A DNA stretch of 63,911 nucleotides, from assembly GCA_003020965.1 (NCBI GenBank), contig PXRL01000018.1:1-63911 (forward strand), in the 5' to 3' direction. Position 1 is the first letter of the stretch, and each line of letters starts with the position of its first letter. A program made the position numbers and the translations under genes. The stretch is from Halobacteriales archaeon QS_4_69_225 (GTDB lineage: Archaea; Halobacteriota; Halobacteria; Halobacteriales; Haloarculaceae). The notes beneath the pieces are model-generated. The model saw only the letters and a program-made list of their open reading frames with translations, made no database searches and was not told the origin of the DNA. Positions 1-7,778 of the stretch are shown here, one piece after another.

Positions 1-1
1 G

Positions 2-1864
2 GGCATCGGCTACTCCGGCACCGGCTACATGAAGGACTGGATGTCCCAGCCCGAGGAGTGGGGCTGTCTCGACATGACGATGATGACGATGGAGATGGTC
101 TACTCCAACATCGCGGGCGGAAACGTTTACGACCAGGCCCGCGTCGACGCCCAGGTGCGGGCCTACCGGACGTCGATCCGTGAGATCGCCGACCACGCGA
201 GTACCGACGTCGAGACGGAAATCGAAACCGACGGCGAGACGCTCGGCTACGTCACTACCGACGCCCTGACGCGCACATCCGACGACCTCTCCTTTCTCGA
301 TTCGGACGGCCGGACCGTCGTCGACGAAGAGGAGTACGGCACCGACGTAGCCGCGAGCGACCGCGAGACGGTCAGCTTCGACGTCGAGAGCGGGCGCCAC
401 AGCATGACCGTTCATCCCCACGCCGAACCGCGGGGCAACCACCCTGCCGCCGGGCTGGCCGACGCCGCGCTGGTCGCGCCCGACGGCGAGGTCGTCCGCG
501 ACTTCGAACTCGTGAGCGAGGACCGCGTCGGCGGCGAGTGCTGCGGGATGGTCACCTGGAACGTCACCGACCCCCAGGCCGGCGAGTGGACGCTCGTCGT
601 CGCCAACCGCTTTGAGGCGCCGACCCGTCTGGTCGCCCGCGTCTCCACGATGGGCACCGAGGGCGGCGGCCCCAACCCCGATCCCGTCGACGCCGTCGGC
701 TACCAGCAGCGCGCCTACGAGTCGTCCCCGTTCCGGTACTTCGAGGACCTGGCCGGGGAGCTAGAGACCGACCCCGTCGCCTACACCGTCGAGGAGGTCG
801 CCCGCGGCGAGGTCGACACCGACCACCTGGTCGTCATCCACGACGACGGCCAGGACGACAACGCCTACCTCGCGGCGCTGGACGCCTACGTCGAGTCGGG
901 CGGCAACATAGTGTTGACCGACACCGCCGCGAACCTCCTGCCGAAGCTCGACAGCGACCTCGCGGCCGGCGTGAGCGCCGACGACATCGAGAACCGCGGC
1001 CGCACGTATCGCGAGCCCGAGCGGAGCGACGACGAGAACGCCTACTACGTCGCCCACATCGGCGAGCGCAACGACGACCACCCGCTGCTCGCCGATTCGC
1101 TGGACAGCCAGCAGCTGTTGTGGCACATCGCCGGCCTCGGGTACGCGACGAACAAGGCACCGATGACGCTCGTCGACCGCGAGGCCTTCGCCGCGACCGA
1201 CGCCGGCGTCGCCAGCGTCGCCGGCACCACCTCGGGGCTGGTGTCGGCCGGCTCCCGGACCCGGGCGGCCGACGACGCCACCGGCATCCACTTCGTCGGT
1301 AGCCTCCTGCCGCCGGCCCACCAGCGAGAGATTCACCCCTTCGGTATGATGAGCTACGGGATGACGTTCTTCGGCCACATCGTCCTGATGAACACGATGG
1401 GCTTCGAGCAGGTCCGAACGGTCGACGGCGAGGTCGTCAAACGCTTCGGCTGGGACGAGTTCGCGGTCGAAGCCGAGGATCCGCTGGACCTCGACTTCGA
1501 CCGCGAGACCGACGCCTCGGTCTACACCGCCGGCCAGACGACCCGGCAGACCATCACCGCGACGACCGACGACGCCGGCGACGCCGCGTCCGACGGCCGC
1601 GTCGCCGACACCGTCCCCGGCTCCTGGAACGTCGCCGAGGACTACGGCGACGTCGCCGGCGTCAAGCAGCTCGAGAACGGCCGCCAGCGCGTCGTCTTCG
1701 AGTCCGCCGCCGACGGCGACGTGACCTACTTCGCGAAAGCACCGGACGGCCTCGGCAGCACCGGCCGCTACGAGTTCGGCCCCGTCGAGGTCGACGTCGA
1801 CGGCGAGTGGCGCTCAGTCGGCGGCACCGGCGGCACCGTCTCCGTCGTCGGCGTCGGGACCTGA
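2..1864 (+). CDS. C-terminal part of a probable M14-family zinc carboxypeptidase (5' end outside window)
   Basis: The frame is open from base 2 to a TGA at 1862, giving about 620 residues; the true start lies upstream. The first visible residues contain TMMTMEMVYSN, which resembles the segment around the catalytic Glu at the end of an M14 carboxypeptidase domain (inference from motif shape only). The rest is a long acidic tail with beta-rich, PPC-like segments around residues 125-210 and an alpha/beta region near residues 275-315 with the pattern DAYVESGGNIVLTD, as in glutamine-amidotransferase-like folds. Haloarchaea encode secreted M14 peptidases of about this architecture, so an extracellular or cell-surface peptidase is likely. 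The zinc ligands are outside the window, so the family call is moderate. Confidence 0.6.
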   Translation, partial: GIGYSGTGYMKDWMSQPEEWGCLDMTMMTMEMVYSNIAGGNVYDQARVDAQVRAYRTSIREIADHASTDVETEIETDGETLGYVTTDALTRTSDDLSFLDSDGRTVVDEEEYGTDVAASDRETVSFDVESGRHSMTVHPHAEPRGNHPAAGLADAALVAPDGEVVRDFELVSEDRVGGECCGMVTWNVTDPQAGEWTLVVANRFEAPTRLVARVSTMGTEGGGPNPDPVDAVGYQQRAYESSPFRYFEDLAGELETDPVAYTVEEVARGEVDTDHLVVIHDDGQDDNAYLAALDAYVESGGNIVLTDTAANLLPKLDSDLAAGVSADDIENRGRTYREPERSDDENAYYVAHIGERNDDHPLLADSLDSQQLLWHIAGLGYATNKAPMTLVDREAFAATDAGVASVAGTTSGLVSAGSRTRAADDATGIHFVGSLLPPAHQREIHPFGMMSYGMTFFGHIVLMNTMGFEQVRTVDGEVVKRFGWDEFAVEAEDPLDLDFDRETDASVYTAGQTTRQTITATTDDAGDAASDGRVADTVPGSWNVAEDYGDVAGVKQLENGRQRVVFESAADGDVTYFAKAPDGLGSTGRYEFGPVEVDVDGEWRSVGGTGGTVSVVGVGT

Positions 1865-1882
1865 GGCCACCGTCCGCTCCCG

Positions 1883-3226
1883 CTACCGTCGCGAGCCCAC
1901 CGTCTCGTTTAGTTCGAGCAGCCGGTCACCGAGCGTCGTCGCCCTCTCGGCGACGACCTTCGTCATCGGCGCCGTGCTGGCGTCGTGGTCGACGACGGCG
2001 ACCGGCTCCTCAGTGCCGGCGAGCGCCGCGCCGGGGCCGTCGGTGGCGTCGTCGGCCGCCGCGCTGCCGTCGTGTTCGGCGACGGTCCACCCCAGCGCCT
2101 CCAGGGCTGCCGCGACGCCGTCGTCGAACCGACAGTTGGCCGCGAACCGCAGGTCGGGGAGGTGCTCCCGCGCCGACAGCAGGAACCGGGCGACGTGGCC
2201 GGAGGCGCCGAACCGGACGCCGTCGGTGCGAACGCCGTCGAGCCCGCGGGTGACGCGGCCCTCGACGGCGGCGGTCTCGTCGGCCGACTCGGCGTACGGC
2301 GTTGCGCCGACGATGTTCGTTCCAACCTCGGGAATGAGTGGCCGGACGTCGGCGGCCTCGAGCCGCCGGACGACGCCCCTGACGGCCTCGGCGGTCGCGT
2401 CGCGGGTCGCCTCGTTGCGGAGCGCGACGAGGTGGTGGACCGCGCCGGGGCCCTCGCCGACGTCGTGGTGGTAGCGGACGGCTCGCTCCATGAAGGCGAC
2501 GCTCCGGCCGACGGCGTCGACCAGCGGTTCGCCGTGGGCCAGCCGGGTGGCGACGGCGGCCGACAGCGCACAGCCCGACCCGTGGGTGGCGTCGGTGTCG
2601 ATACGGGGATGACGGGCGACCTCGATGTCGGTCTCGGTCACCAGCACGTCCAGCACCTCGTCGCCGGGGATGTGGCCGCCCTTCACGAGCGCGGCGTCGG
2701 CGCCGGTCGACAGCAGTCGCTGGCCGGCCAGGCGGGCGCCGGCCTCGTCTTCGGGCTCGACGTCGGTCAGCACCGCCGCCTCGTCGGCGTTCGGCGTCAC
2801 CAGCGTCGCCGCCGCGACCAGGTCCTCGTAGGCAGCCTCCGCGGCCTCGGTCAGCAGGCGGTCGCCCGTCGCCGCGACCATCACCGGGTCGACGACCAGC
2901 GGGCAGTCGAGGTCGGCGGCGTACTCGGTGACCGTCTCGACGACCTCGGTCGTCGCCAACATGCCGGTCTTGACCGCGGCCACTTCGAAATCGGAGAGGA
3001 CGGCGCCCAGTTGCGCCTCCAGCTCGTCGACCGGGAGAACGTGGGTGGACTCGACGCCGGTCGTGTTCTGGGCGGTCACGGCGGTCAGCGCCGAGACGCC
3101 GAAGCCGCCCGTGGCCTCGATGGTCTTCAGGTCGGCCTGGATGCCCGCGCCGCCGCCGGAGTCGCTGCCGGCGACCGTCAGGACGACGGGCTTCTCGATC
3201 GGTGCCGGGATTCGCGTCTCGCTCAT
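1883..3226 (-). CDS. thiD: Bifunctional hydroxymethylpyrimidine (phosphate) kinase / ThiN thiamine-phosphate synthase
   Basis: This 447-residue protein has an N-terminal ThiD kinase (residues 12-265) with the ribokinase-family start [16 protein letters not shown] and the C-terminal motif [12 protein letters not shown] ThiN domain follows (residues 270-445, with [12 protein letters not shown]). ThiD phosphorylates HMP and HMP-P, and archaeal ThiN joins HMP-PP to the thiazole phosphate, replacing ThiE. This fusion is the usual archaeal arrangement. The gene stands alone. An AT-rich box (minus-strand ATTAGTATT, 3247-3255) is centred about 26 bp before the ATG, which fits a leaderless transcript and supports this start. 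Confidence 0.93.
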   Translation of the reverse strand: MSETRIPAPIEKPVVLTVAGSDSGGGAGIQADLKTIEATGGFGVSALTAVTAQNTTGVESTHVLPVDELEAQLGAVLSDFEVAAVKTGMLATTEVVETVTEYAADLDCPLVVDPVMVAATGDRLLTEAAEAAYEDLVAAATLVTPNADEAAVLTDVEPEDEAGARLAGQRLLSTGADAALVKGGHIPGDEVLDVLVTETDIEVARHPRIDTDATHGSGCALSAAVATRLAHGEPLVDAVGRSVAFMERAVRYHHDVGEGPGAVHHLVALRNEATRDATAEAVRGVVRRLEAADVRPLIPEVGTNIVGATPYAESADETAAVEGRVTRGLDGVRTDGVRFGASGHVARFLLSAREHLPDLRFAANCRFDDGVAAALEALGWTVAEHDGSAAADDATDGPGAALAGTEEPVAVVDHDASTAPMTKVVAERATTLGDRLLELNETVGSRR

Positions 3227-3245
3227 GCCCGGGCGTATCGCCCGT

Positions 3246-3256
3246 GAATACTAATC
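3246..3256 (-). promoter_or_regulatory. TATA-like box of thiD/N
   Basis: Minus-strand ATTAGTATT is centred about 26 bp upstream of the thiD ATG, the normal spacing for leaderless haloarchaeal transcripts. A GGGCG/CGCCC inverted repeat (3233-3244) lies between the box and the start. No TPP riboswitch fold was recognised. Confidence 0.5.
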
Positions 3257-3292
3257 GGTGGTGATGCGCCGGCGGCCACGTTTAGTTAGGAG

Positions 3293-3350
3293 AGAGTAGC
3301 GTATTTTAGCGGTAATGACAGCATTTCCGAACGCCCCCTCCCGCTCGCGG
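3293..3350 (+). repeat. Dispersed intergenic repeat, copy 1 (other copy at 18567-18622)
   Basis: The segment from AGAGTAGCGT to CCCCCTCCCGCTCGC matches the reverse complement of 18567-18622 with only about eight differences, most of them in the variable AT/GC stretch near the left end. The core TTTCCGAACGCCCCCTCCC is identical in both. No gene overlaps it. It occupies part of the 327-bp gap 3227-3553. The rest of that gap is GC-rich, contains GCGCGC-type inverted repeats (3355-3385) and shows no other gene. Confidence 0.65.
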
Positions 3351-3553
3351 GCTGCGCCTCGCTGCGCGCGGCCGGTGGCCGTGCTTGCGTCGGCTCGCTC
3401 CGCGAGCGGTCGGCCCCGTTCGAGTTCCCACCCGACGCCGGCTGACCGGCCGGCTCTCGCATAATTAAACACCGCCGTGCCGGCCGTCGAGACGGCGCCC
3501 CGCGGTTGCTCGTCGGCGAAACGCCTTCCGTTCGGCGCGCCCAACCGTCGTGT

Positions 3554-3730
3554 ATGTACCGCGCCATCATCCCGAACGGCCAGCTCGAGTGTGCGTCCTA
3601 CCGGAAAGGCGACCACGGCGTGGAACTGTACGACGACGAGGACGAACTGCTGGCGTTCGTCCCCTACGAGAACCTCGAGGCGCTGCTCACCGACGCGGCG
3701 ACGGAGACGCCCGGTCGGTCGGTGATGTAG
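3554..3730 (+). CDS. Small conserved haloarchaeal protein, function unknown
   Basis: This 58-residue acidic protein begins MYRAIIPNGQLEC and continues with a pattern of short beta strands (GDHGVELYDDEDELLAFVPY) and a helix (ENLEALLTDAA). The start is the ATG at 3554; an in-frame upstream extension to 3506 exists but has Arg-rich, intergenic-like composition. No catalytic motif is visible. It lies between thiD/N (divergent) and two convergent minus-strand genes. Short one-domain proteins of this kind are frequent in haloarchaea, but the family was not identified. Confidence 0.6.
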   Translation: MYRAIIPNGQLECASYRKGDHGVELYDDEDELLAFVPYENLEALLTDAATETPGRSVM

Positions 3731-3742
3731 TCAGGCGCGGAA

Positions 3743-4135
3743 TCAGACGTTGTCCGGCTTCTCCGCATCGTCCTCCACGGACCGCTTCATCGACTCCCGG
3801 CGGGACTTGGCGTCCCGGCCGGTGCACTCCAGCAGGAAGTCGTTCTTCGCGTCGTTGGCGTCGCCGGCGGCGTCGACGTCGCCCGTCTCCATCAGCTCCT
3901 CCAGCTCGCGCTCGTGGAACTCGACGGCGAGTTTGTCCTTTTTGCTCGAGTAGGAGACGGCGCCCGCGACGATCCGGTCGAACACCGGGTTGTCCGGCTC
4001 CTCGACGACGTAGAGGTCGCTTCCGTTGAACTCCTCGGTGTCGGTGATGGGACCGAAGTACTCCTCGATTGTCGCCTCCAGGTCGGGGACGCGCTCCTCG
4101 AGGTACTCGCCCCGACGCATCTTGTACTCCTCCAT
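3743..4135 (-). CDS. DUF5611 family protein
   Basis: The 130-residue protein starts MEEYKMRRGEYLEER and contains DLEATIEEYFGPI and LYVVEEPDNPVFDRIVAGAVSY, features I recall from the haloarchaeal DUF5611 family (from memory, not searched). The C-terminus (FLLECTGRDAKSRRES) is charged. The open frame extends far upstream, but that part is Arg/Pro-rich translation opposite the neighbouring gene, so the ATG at 4135 is preferred. A second ATG lies five codons downstream. Function is unknown. The zinc-ribbon gene starting at 4826 lies just upstream on the same strand, 25 bp away, so the two are probably cotranscribed. Confidence 0.75.
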   Translation of the reverse strand: MEEYKMRRGEYLEERVPDLEATIEEYFGPITDTEEFNGSDLYVVEEPDNPVFDRIVAGAVSYSSKKDKLAVEFHERELEELMETGDVDAAGDANDAKNDFLLECTGRDAKSRRESMKRSVEDDAEKPDNV

Positions 4136-4160
4136 GGTCGTGGTATCGGAAGCCGATGGT

Positions 4161-4826
4161 TTACCGATTTCGTTCGCTCGCCAGCCACGCCCCGCAGTCC
4201 GGACAGGGGTCGCCGTCCCGGTAGGACGACTCGGCGTCGACGCTGAACTCGCACTCCGTACAGACGATGGTCCCCTCGGGGACGGTGATACCCGACAGCA
4301 CCTCCTCGGTCGGCGCGACCGGACCGTCGTCCGAGTCGCCGTCGACATCGGTCGTCGTCTCGGCCGCCGTCGCCTCGACTCCGTCGTCGCCGTTGCCGTC
4401 GCGGGGCGCGTCGGGGTCCCACGACTCGTCGGGCTCCTCCGGCCAGGCGCCCGGCTCGCGGTCCGGCTCGTCGTCTGTGAGTATCTCGGTGTCCTCCTCG
4501 GCCGGGTCGCGGGCCTCGAACGTCCCCCCGTCGTCGGTCGGCCCCGCGGCGCCGGCGCCCGCCCCGACGTCCGTCCCCACGCCCGGGGCGTCCGTCGTCG
4601 CCCCGGCTCCGCGGTCCGTGGCGTCACCTCCTTCGAGGTCGACGTCCGCCTCGTCGACGACCGCGGTCACCTCGGTACTCTCGGAGACGACCCGCTGCTC
4701 CCCGCAGCGGACGCACCGTTCGATCTCCCGGACGATGGTCACGACCTCCGAGCCCTGCTCTTTGCGCTCCCGCTCGAAGTCGGCGGGTTCGAAGGAGTGG
4801 CCGAGAATCGAACACTTCAGTCCCAT
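4161..4826 (-). CDS. Haloarchaeal zinc-ribbon protein (DUF7093-like)
   Basis: This 221-residue protein has two Cys-containing ends joined by a very acidic, low-complexity linker (about residues 60-165, mostly D, E, G, A). The N-terminus (MGLKCSILGHSF, then RCVRCGEQR) and the C-terminus (IVCTECEFSV, then DPCPDCGAWL) can each supply CxxC pairs for zinc binding. That layout matches haloarchaeal proteins labelled DUF7093 (recalled, not searched). It is upstream of and probably cotranscribed with the DUF5611 gene. A nucleic-acid or protein-binding role is plausible but unproven. Confidence 0.75.
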   Translation of the reverse strand: MGLKCSILGHSFEPADFERERKEQGSEVVTIVREIERCVRCGEQRVVSESTEVTAVVDEADVDLEGGDATDRGAGATTDAPGVGTDVGAGAGAAGPTDDGGTFEARDPAEEDTEILTDDEPDREPGAWPEEPDESWDPDAPRDGNGDDGVEATAAETTTDVDGDSDDGPVAPTEEVLSGITVPEGTIVCTECEFSVDAESSYRDGDPCPDCGAWLASERNR

Positions 4827-4921
4827 AGTGATGATGTGGCCGTCTTGGGGGCTTAAAACTTGAGTCGCCGGCCGGACCGCGGCGGCGAACGGTTAAGAGA
4901 CCCCCGGGCAAATGTCGGAGT

Positions 4922-5230
4922 ATGCAGGCGAAGGGGCGGTACCGCGACCGCAAGGACACCCAGGTCGCGGTGCTCGACGCGCTCGTCGAACGAACCGAAG
5001 AGGGGATGACGGTGTTCGAGCTGCGCGCCGAGGCCGAAGTCGACATCGACGAACTCGAGACGGCGCTGGCCGAGCTGAAACAGGCCGGGCTCATCACCGT
5101 CGAGAACGACGACGACGAGCCGATGCACATCTACCCCGACGACCGCGTCGTCCCCGACCCCGAGGCCGACGACGGCGACGACGGCGACCGGTCGCTGTTC
5201 GAGCGGGTCCGCGACCGCTTCGGCATTTGA
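4922..5230 (+). CDS. Winged-helix protein, DUF6432 family
   Basis: This 102-residue protein has an N-terminal winged-helix-like domain (residues 10-70: TQVAVLDALVERTEEGMTVF, then a recognition-helix-like segment DIDELETALAELKQAGLITV) and an acidic tail ending SLFERVRDRFGI. It resembles the haloarchaeal DUF6432 family (recalled). It sits directly upstream of the YgfZ-like gene with a 48-bp gap, so cotranscription is possible. A DNA-binding or protein-interaction role is inferred from fold only. Confidence 0.75.
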   Translation: MQAKGRYRDRKDTQVAVLDALVERTEEGMTVFELRAEAEVDIDELETALAELKQAGLITVENDDDEPMHIYPDDRVVPDPEADDGDDGDRSLFERVRDRFGI

Positions 5231-5278
5231 CCGCCGCCGGCCGCGACCGTTTTACCCCCCCGACCCCTCGGTTCGGTG

Positions 5279-6361
5279 ATGACAGTCGTCGCTGACCTCC
5301 ACGAGGCCCACGGCGCGACGTTCACCGAGCGCGGCGGCCGCCGCATCGTCGCCCACTACGGCCGCCCGGAGCGAGCCCACCGCGCGGTCCGGAACGTCGT
5401 CGGCGTCGTCGAGATGGGATACGGCGTCGTCGAGGTGACCGGCGACGACCGCGTCGACTTCGTCGACAACGCCGTCTCCAACCGCGTCCCCGACGCCGAC
5501 GGCGAGGGCGTCTACGCGCTGCTGCTCGACCCCCAAGGTGGCATCGAGACGGACCTCCACGTCTACAACGCCGACGGTCGGCTGCTCTGCTTCGTCCCGC
5601 CGCGGCGGGCCGACCCGCTGGCCGACGACTGGGCCGGCAAGACCTTCATCCAGGACGTCGACGTCCGCGTGGCGACCGACGAGTTCGGCGTCTTCGGCGT
5701 CCACGGCCCCAAGGCCACCGAGAAGATCGCCTCCGTGCTCACCGGGCCCGGCACGCCCGACGACCCGCTTTCCTTCGTCCGCGGGACGGTCGGCGACTGG
5801 GGCGTCACCGTCGTCCGGACCGACGACCCGACCGGCGAGGAGGGCTACGAGGTCATCTGCGCCGCCGCCGACGCCGCCGAGGTGTTCGACGCGCTGGTCA
5901 ACCACGGCCTCAACGCCGCGCCGTTCGGCCGCGACACGTTCGGGAACCTGACGCTGGAGGCCGGAACGCCGCTGTTCGAGACCGAACTTGAGGGCAACGT
6001 ACCGAACGTCGTCGGCGTCCGCAACGCCTTGGACTTCGAGAAGGGCTGTTACGTCGGCCAGGAGGTCGTCTCGAAGATCGAGAACCGCGGCCGACCCTCC
6101 CGGCGGCTCGTCGGTCTGCGCCCCGAAGCCGTCCCCGAAAGCGGCGCCGCGGTGTTCGACGGCGACGAAAGCGTCGGCGAGGTGACTCGCGGAACGGAGA
6201 GTCCGACGTTAGAGACGCCGGCCGCGCTCGCCCTCGTCGACTACGGGCTCGCGGTCGACGCCGTGACCGTCCGCGTCGACGGCGATGAGGTGCCGGCCGA
6301 CGTGGTCGAGTTGCCGTTCGTCGAGGGGTCGGGGCGGTCCCGGCGGGTGCCGGAGTACTGA
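5279..6361 (+). CDS. YgfZ/GcvT-like aminomethyltransferase-family folate-binding protein
   Basis: The 360-residue protein has the GcvT fold and the YgfZ signature KGCYVGQEVVSKIENRG (about residues 257-273), with the conserved Cys. In bacteria YgfZ is a tetrahydrofolate-binding factor for Fe-S cluster assembly or repair; GcvT proper lacks the KGCYxGQE motif, so YgfZ-like is preferred. A GTG three bases upstream (5276) is the alternative start. The last 100 bp, including the stop, occur again at 7274-7378, on the far side of a toxin-antitoxin cassette. Either copy could be the original end. Confidence 0.85.
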   Translation: MTVVADLHEAHGATFTERGGRRIVAHYGRPERAHRAVRNVVGVVEMGYGVVEVTGDDRVDFVDNAVSNRVPDADGEGVYALLLDPQGGIETDLHVYNADGRLLCFVPPRRADPLADDWAGKTFIQDVDVRVATDEFGVFGVHGPKATEKIASVLTGPGTPDDPLSFVRGTVGDWGVTVVRTDDPTGEEGYEVICAAADAAEVFDALVNHGLNAAPFGRDTFGNLTLEAGTPLFETELEGNVPNVVGVRNALDFEKGCYVGQEVVSKIENRGRPSRRLVGLRPEAVPESGAAVFDGDESVGEVTRGTESPTLETPAALALVDYGLAVDAVTVRVDGDEVPADVVELPFVEGSGRSRRVPEY

Positions 6362-6459
6362 GGCGTGGCCTGGGTTCTCGTCCGAGACGACCCCCTCCGT
6401 ATCGCTCCAGTCGGGTCTACGCCGGTCCGATGCGTTCTCACCCGTGGGGTCGACGGTCG

Positions 6460-6888
6460 TCACACCGAGGCGCCGGGTAGCTCTCCGTTCTCGGCCTGAC
6501 TGGGGAACCGAATCGAGAAGTCGACGTGCTCGGCACCCGCCCGCAGAACCGGTCGCTTACCCCGGCCGGCGGCTTCGAACTCGATGACGCCGAGGTCTTC
6601 GAGTTCCTCCAGGTTCCGGTGGACCTCGCGGTAGTCGCGGTCGACGGCGGTCGCCGTCGCACGGATGCTGTCGGGCCGGTCCGCGACGATCGCCTCGATC
6701 AACTCGAGGTTGGACGTCCGCATGAGACGAGCGATGTCGTCGAAGGTTTCGAAGTTCAGGACGAACCGGGCGCCCTGTTCGATCGCGTCGCCGCGCTCGC
6801 CGGTTTCGGCGCGTTCGAGCCGCTCGCGGGCCGCGTCGCGGTGCTGTTCTTGCTGCTTGAACGTGATTTTGAGGGTGTCGTCGGTCAT
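6460..6888 (-). CDS. HVO_A0114-family winged-helix regulator (probable antitoxin)
   Basis: This 142-residue protein has a winged-helix C-terminal half: residues about 70-95 (SIRATATAVDRDYREVHRNL) form the helix-turn-helix and DLGVIEFEAAGRGKRPVL the wing. The N-terminal half is helical and charged. It matches the HVO_A0114-type putative DNA-binding family, which is typically paired with TumE-like proteins. Its ATG overlaps the TGA of the upstream TumE-like frame (ATGA, 6885-6888), so the two are translationally coupled. It probably represses the operon through the paired operator-like boxes at 7176-7219. The gene lies in an inserted cassette between duplicated ends of the YgfZ-like gene. Confidence 0.8.
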   Translation of the reverse strand: MTDDTLKITFKQQEQHRDAARERLERAETGERGDAIEQGARFVLNFETFDDIARLMRTSNLELIEAIVADRPDSIRATATAVDRDYREVHRNLEELEDLGVIEFEAAGRGKRPVLRAGAEHVDFSIRFPSQAENGELPGASV

Positions 6889-7181
6889 GGCTGGCGGTCG
6901 ATTTTGCGGAGGAATCGGTCGTGGAGTTCGAGCATACCTGGAAACTCGATTTCGGCGATGCCGTCCTCGGTGTGGCGTTCGTGACGGCCGGGCGTCCAGT
7001 TCTCGTTGTCGTATCGGAGGACGGTACCGCGGTCATCGACGTAGCCGTAGTGCAGGGCGTAGCGGTAGCCGCTGGGGTACTGGGGGTCGTCGGTTCGGAT
7101 GATTTTGCGGCGGATGACGCGGGCCCCGAGCCGGTCTTCTTCGTCCTCGATGACCGCGTGTACTATCCTCGCTCTATGGTA
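6885..7181 (-). CDS. TumE-family toxin-like protein without an identifiable start codon
   Basis: The frame is open for 98 codons after an in-frame stop at 7184-7182. It encodes RVIRRKIIRTDDPQYPSGYR, ALHYGYVDDRGTVLRYDNEN and a HERHTEDG-like segment, the core of TumE (DUF6516-like) toxins. No ATG, GTG or TTG precedes this conserved core. The first ATG is near the C-terminus (FPGMLELHDRF). The codon ATA at 7166-7164, followed by VHAVIEDEEDRLG, is where family members would be expected to start, so a single ATG-to-ATA change or a non-canonical start is possible (inference). The stop overlaps the downstream antitoxin start. Confidence 0.6.
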   Translation of the reverse strand, partial: YHRARIVHAVIEDEEDRLGARVIRRKIIRTDDPQYPSGYRYALHYGYVDDRGTVLRYDNENWTPGRHERHTEDGIAEIEFPGMLELHDRFLRKIDRQP

Positions 7182-7219
7182 TCAACCCCATCAGCTTAAG
7201 CGTATGGGATTTATCCCAT
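7176..7219 (-). promoter_or_regulatory. Paired palindromic operator-like boxes of the tumE cassette
   Basis: Two 16-bp palindrome-like boxes lie 28 bp apart: ATGGTATCAACCCCAT (7176-7191) and the perfect inverted repeat ATGGGAT-TT-ATCCCAT (7204-7219). The outer box covers the only AT-rich, TATA-like sequence (minus-strand GATAAA) and the inner one lies near the expected transcription start. This is the layout of an autoregulated toxin-antitoxin promoter. Binding is inferred. Confidence 0.55.
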
Positions 7220-7273
7220 TACAGCGTTCTCCGCGATCCACCGGTCGTCCTCCCGCCAGAGACGAATTTTACC

Positions 7274-7378
7274 GTCGTGACCGTTCGCGTCGACGGCGAG
7301 GAGGTGTCGGCCGAAGTGGTCGAGTTGCCGTTCGTCGAGGGGTCGGGGCGGTCGCGGCGGGTGCCGGAGTACGGGTGA
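7274..7378 (+). pseudogene. Orphan copy of the 3' end of the YgfZ-like gene
   Basis: These 105 bp repeat 6260-6361, the last 33 codons and stop of the YgfZ-like gene, with about six substitutions and an extra Gly codon before the stop. They would encode VVTVRVDGEEVSAEVVELPF and onward. There is no homology to the gene upstream of 7274 and no start. The fragment marks the far boundary of the tumE/HVO_A0114 cassette. Confidence 0.8.
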
Positions 7379-7487
7379 GCCGCGCTCTCGAGCGTCCTCT
7401 CAACGCTTCTGAGCGGTCCGTCTGTCCGGTAACTGTCACTTGCCGTTTCGTGTTCGGTACGGCGGCGACGACCAACCCGCCTGGCGG

Positions 7488-7722
7488 ACTCGAAGGGCGA
7501 GGGCGGGTACGGGAAGCACGATGACGCAAGCACTGAACGAGCGACCGAGGGAAGCGAGTGAAGCGCGTGGTTCGAAAGACGCGACGCGTCTTTCGTCATT
7601 GCGGGAAATCAAAGATTTCCCGCTTGCGGCCAGAATCCGACGGATTCTGGCAACATCACGAGAGAGCGGAGCTCTCTCGGACGACAGCGAGTCGCGCGAC
7701 CGTAGCTGCCCGAGGGCTTTGG
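7488..7722 (+). repeat. Copy of dispersed element C, carrying an embedded hairpin array
   Basis: The 400-bp gap 7379-7778 has no convincing gene. Its left part (GGACTCGAAGGGCGAGG, then ACGGGAAGCACG) and right part (GACGACAGCGAG, CGCGCGACCG, CCGAGGGCTTT) match, in the same order, the element at 53932-54058. The hairpin array 7573-7679 lies between them. Confidence 0.55.
7573..7679. repeat. Array of four evenly spaced perfect hairpins
   Basis: Four inverted repeats follow one another: CGAAAGACGC-GAC-GCGTCTTTCG (7573-7595), GCGGGAAATC-AAA-GATTTCCCGC (7601-7623), GCCAGAATCC-GAC-GGATTCTGGC (7629-7651) and CGAGAGAGC-GGA-GCTCTCTCG (7659-7679). Arms are 9-10 bp without mismatch, every loop is 3 nt, and loop centres are 28, 28 and 29 bp apart. 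The arm sequences are unrelated to one another, so this is conserved shape rather than a tandem repeat. Confidence 0.85.
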
Positions 7723-7778
7723 AGGGGTAGTGGTTCAACGCGGTCCACTCCCCGGCGGGAGCGGACGAACGTCGTGGC

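Noticed and set aside
3227..3300. Possible TPP riboswitch upstream of thiD/N
   Set aside because: The TATA-like box is 26 bp from the ATG, leaving no leader to hold a riboswitch, and the conserved THI-box sequences were not seen.
7573..7679. CRISPR array
   Set aside because: The period is near 28 bp, but the units are hairpins with different sequences rather than identical repeats separated by spacers, and no cas genes are nearby.
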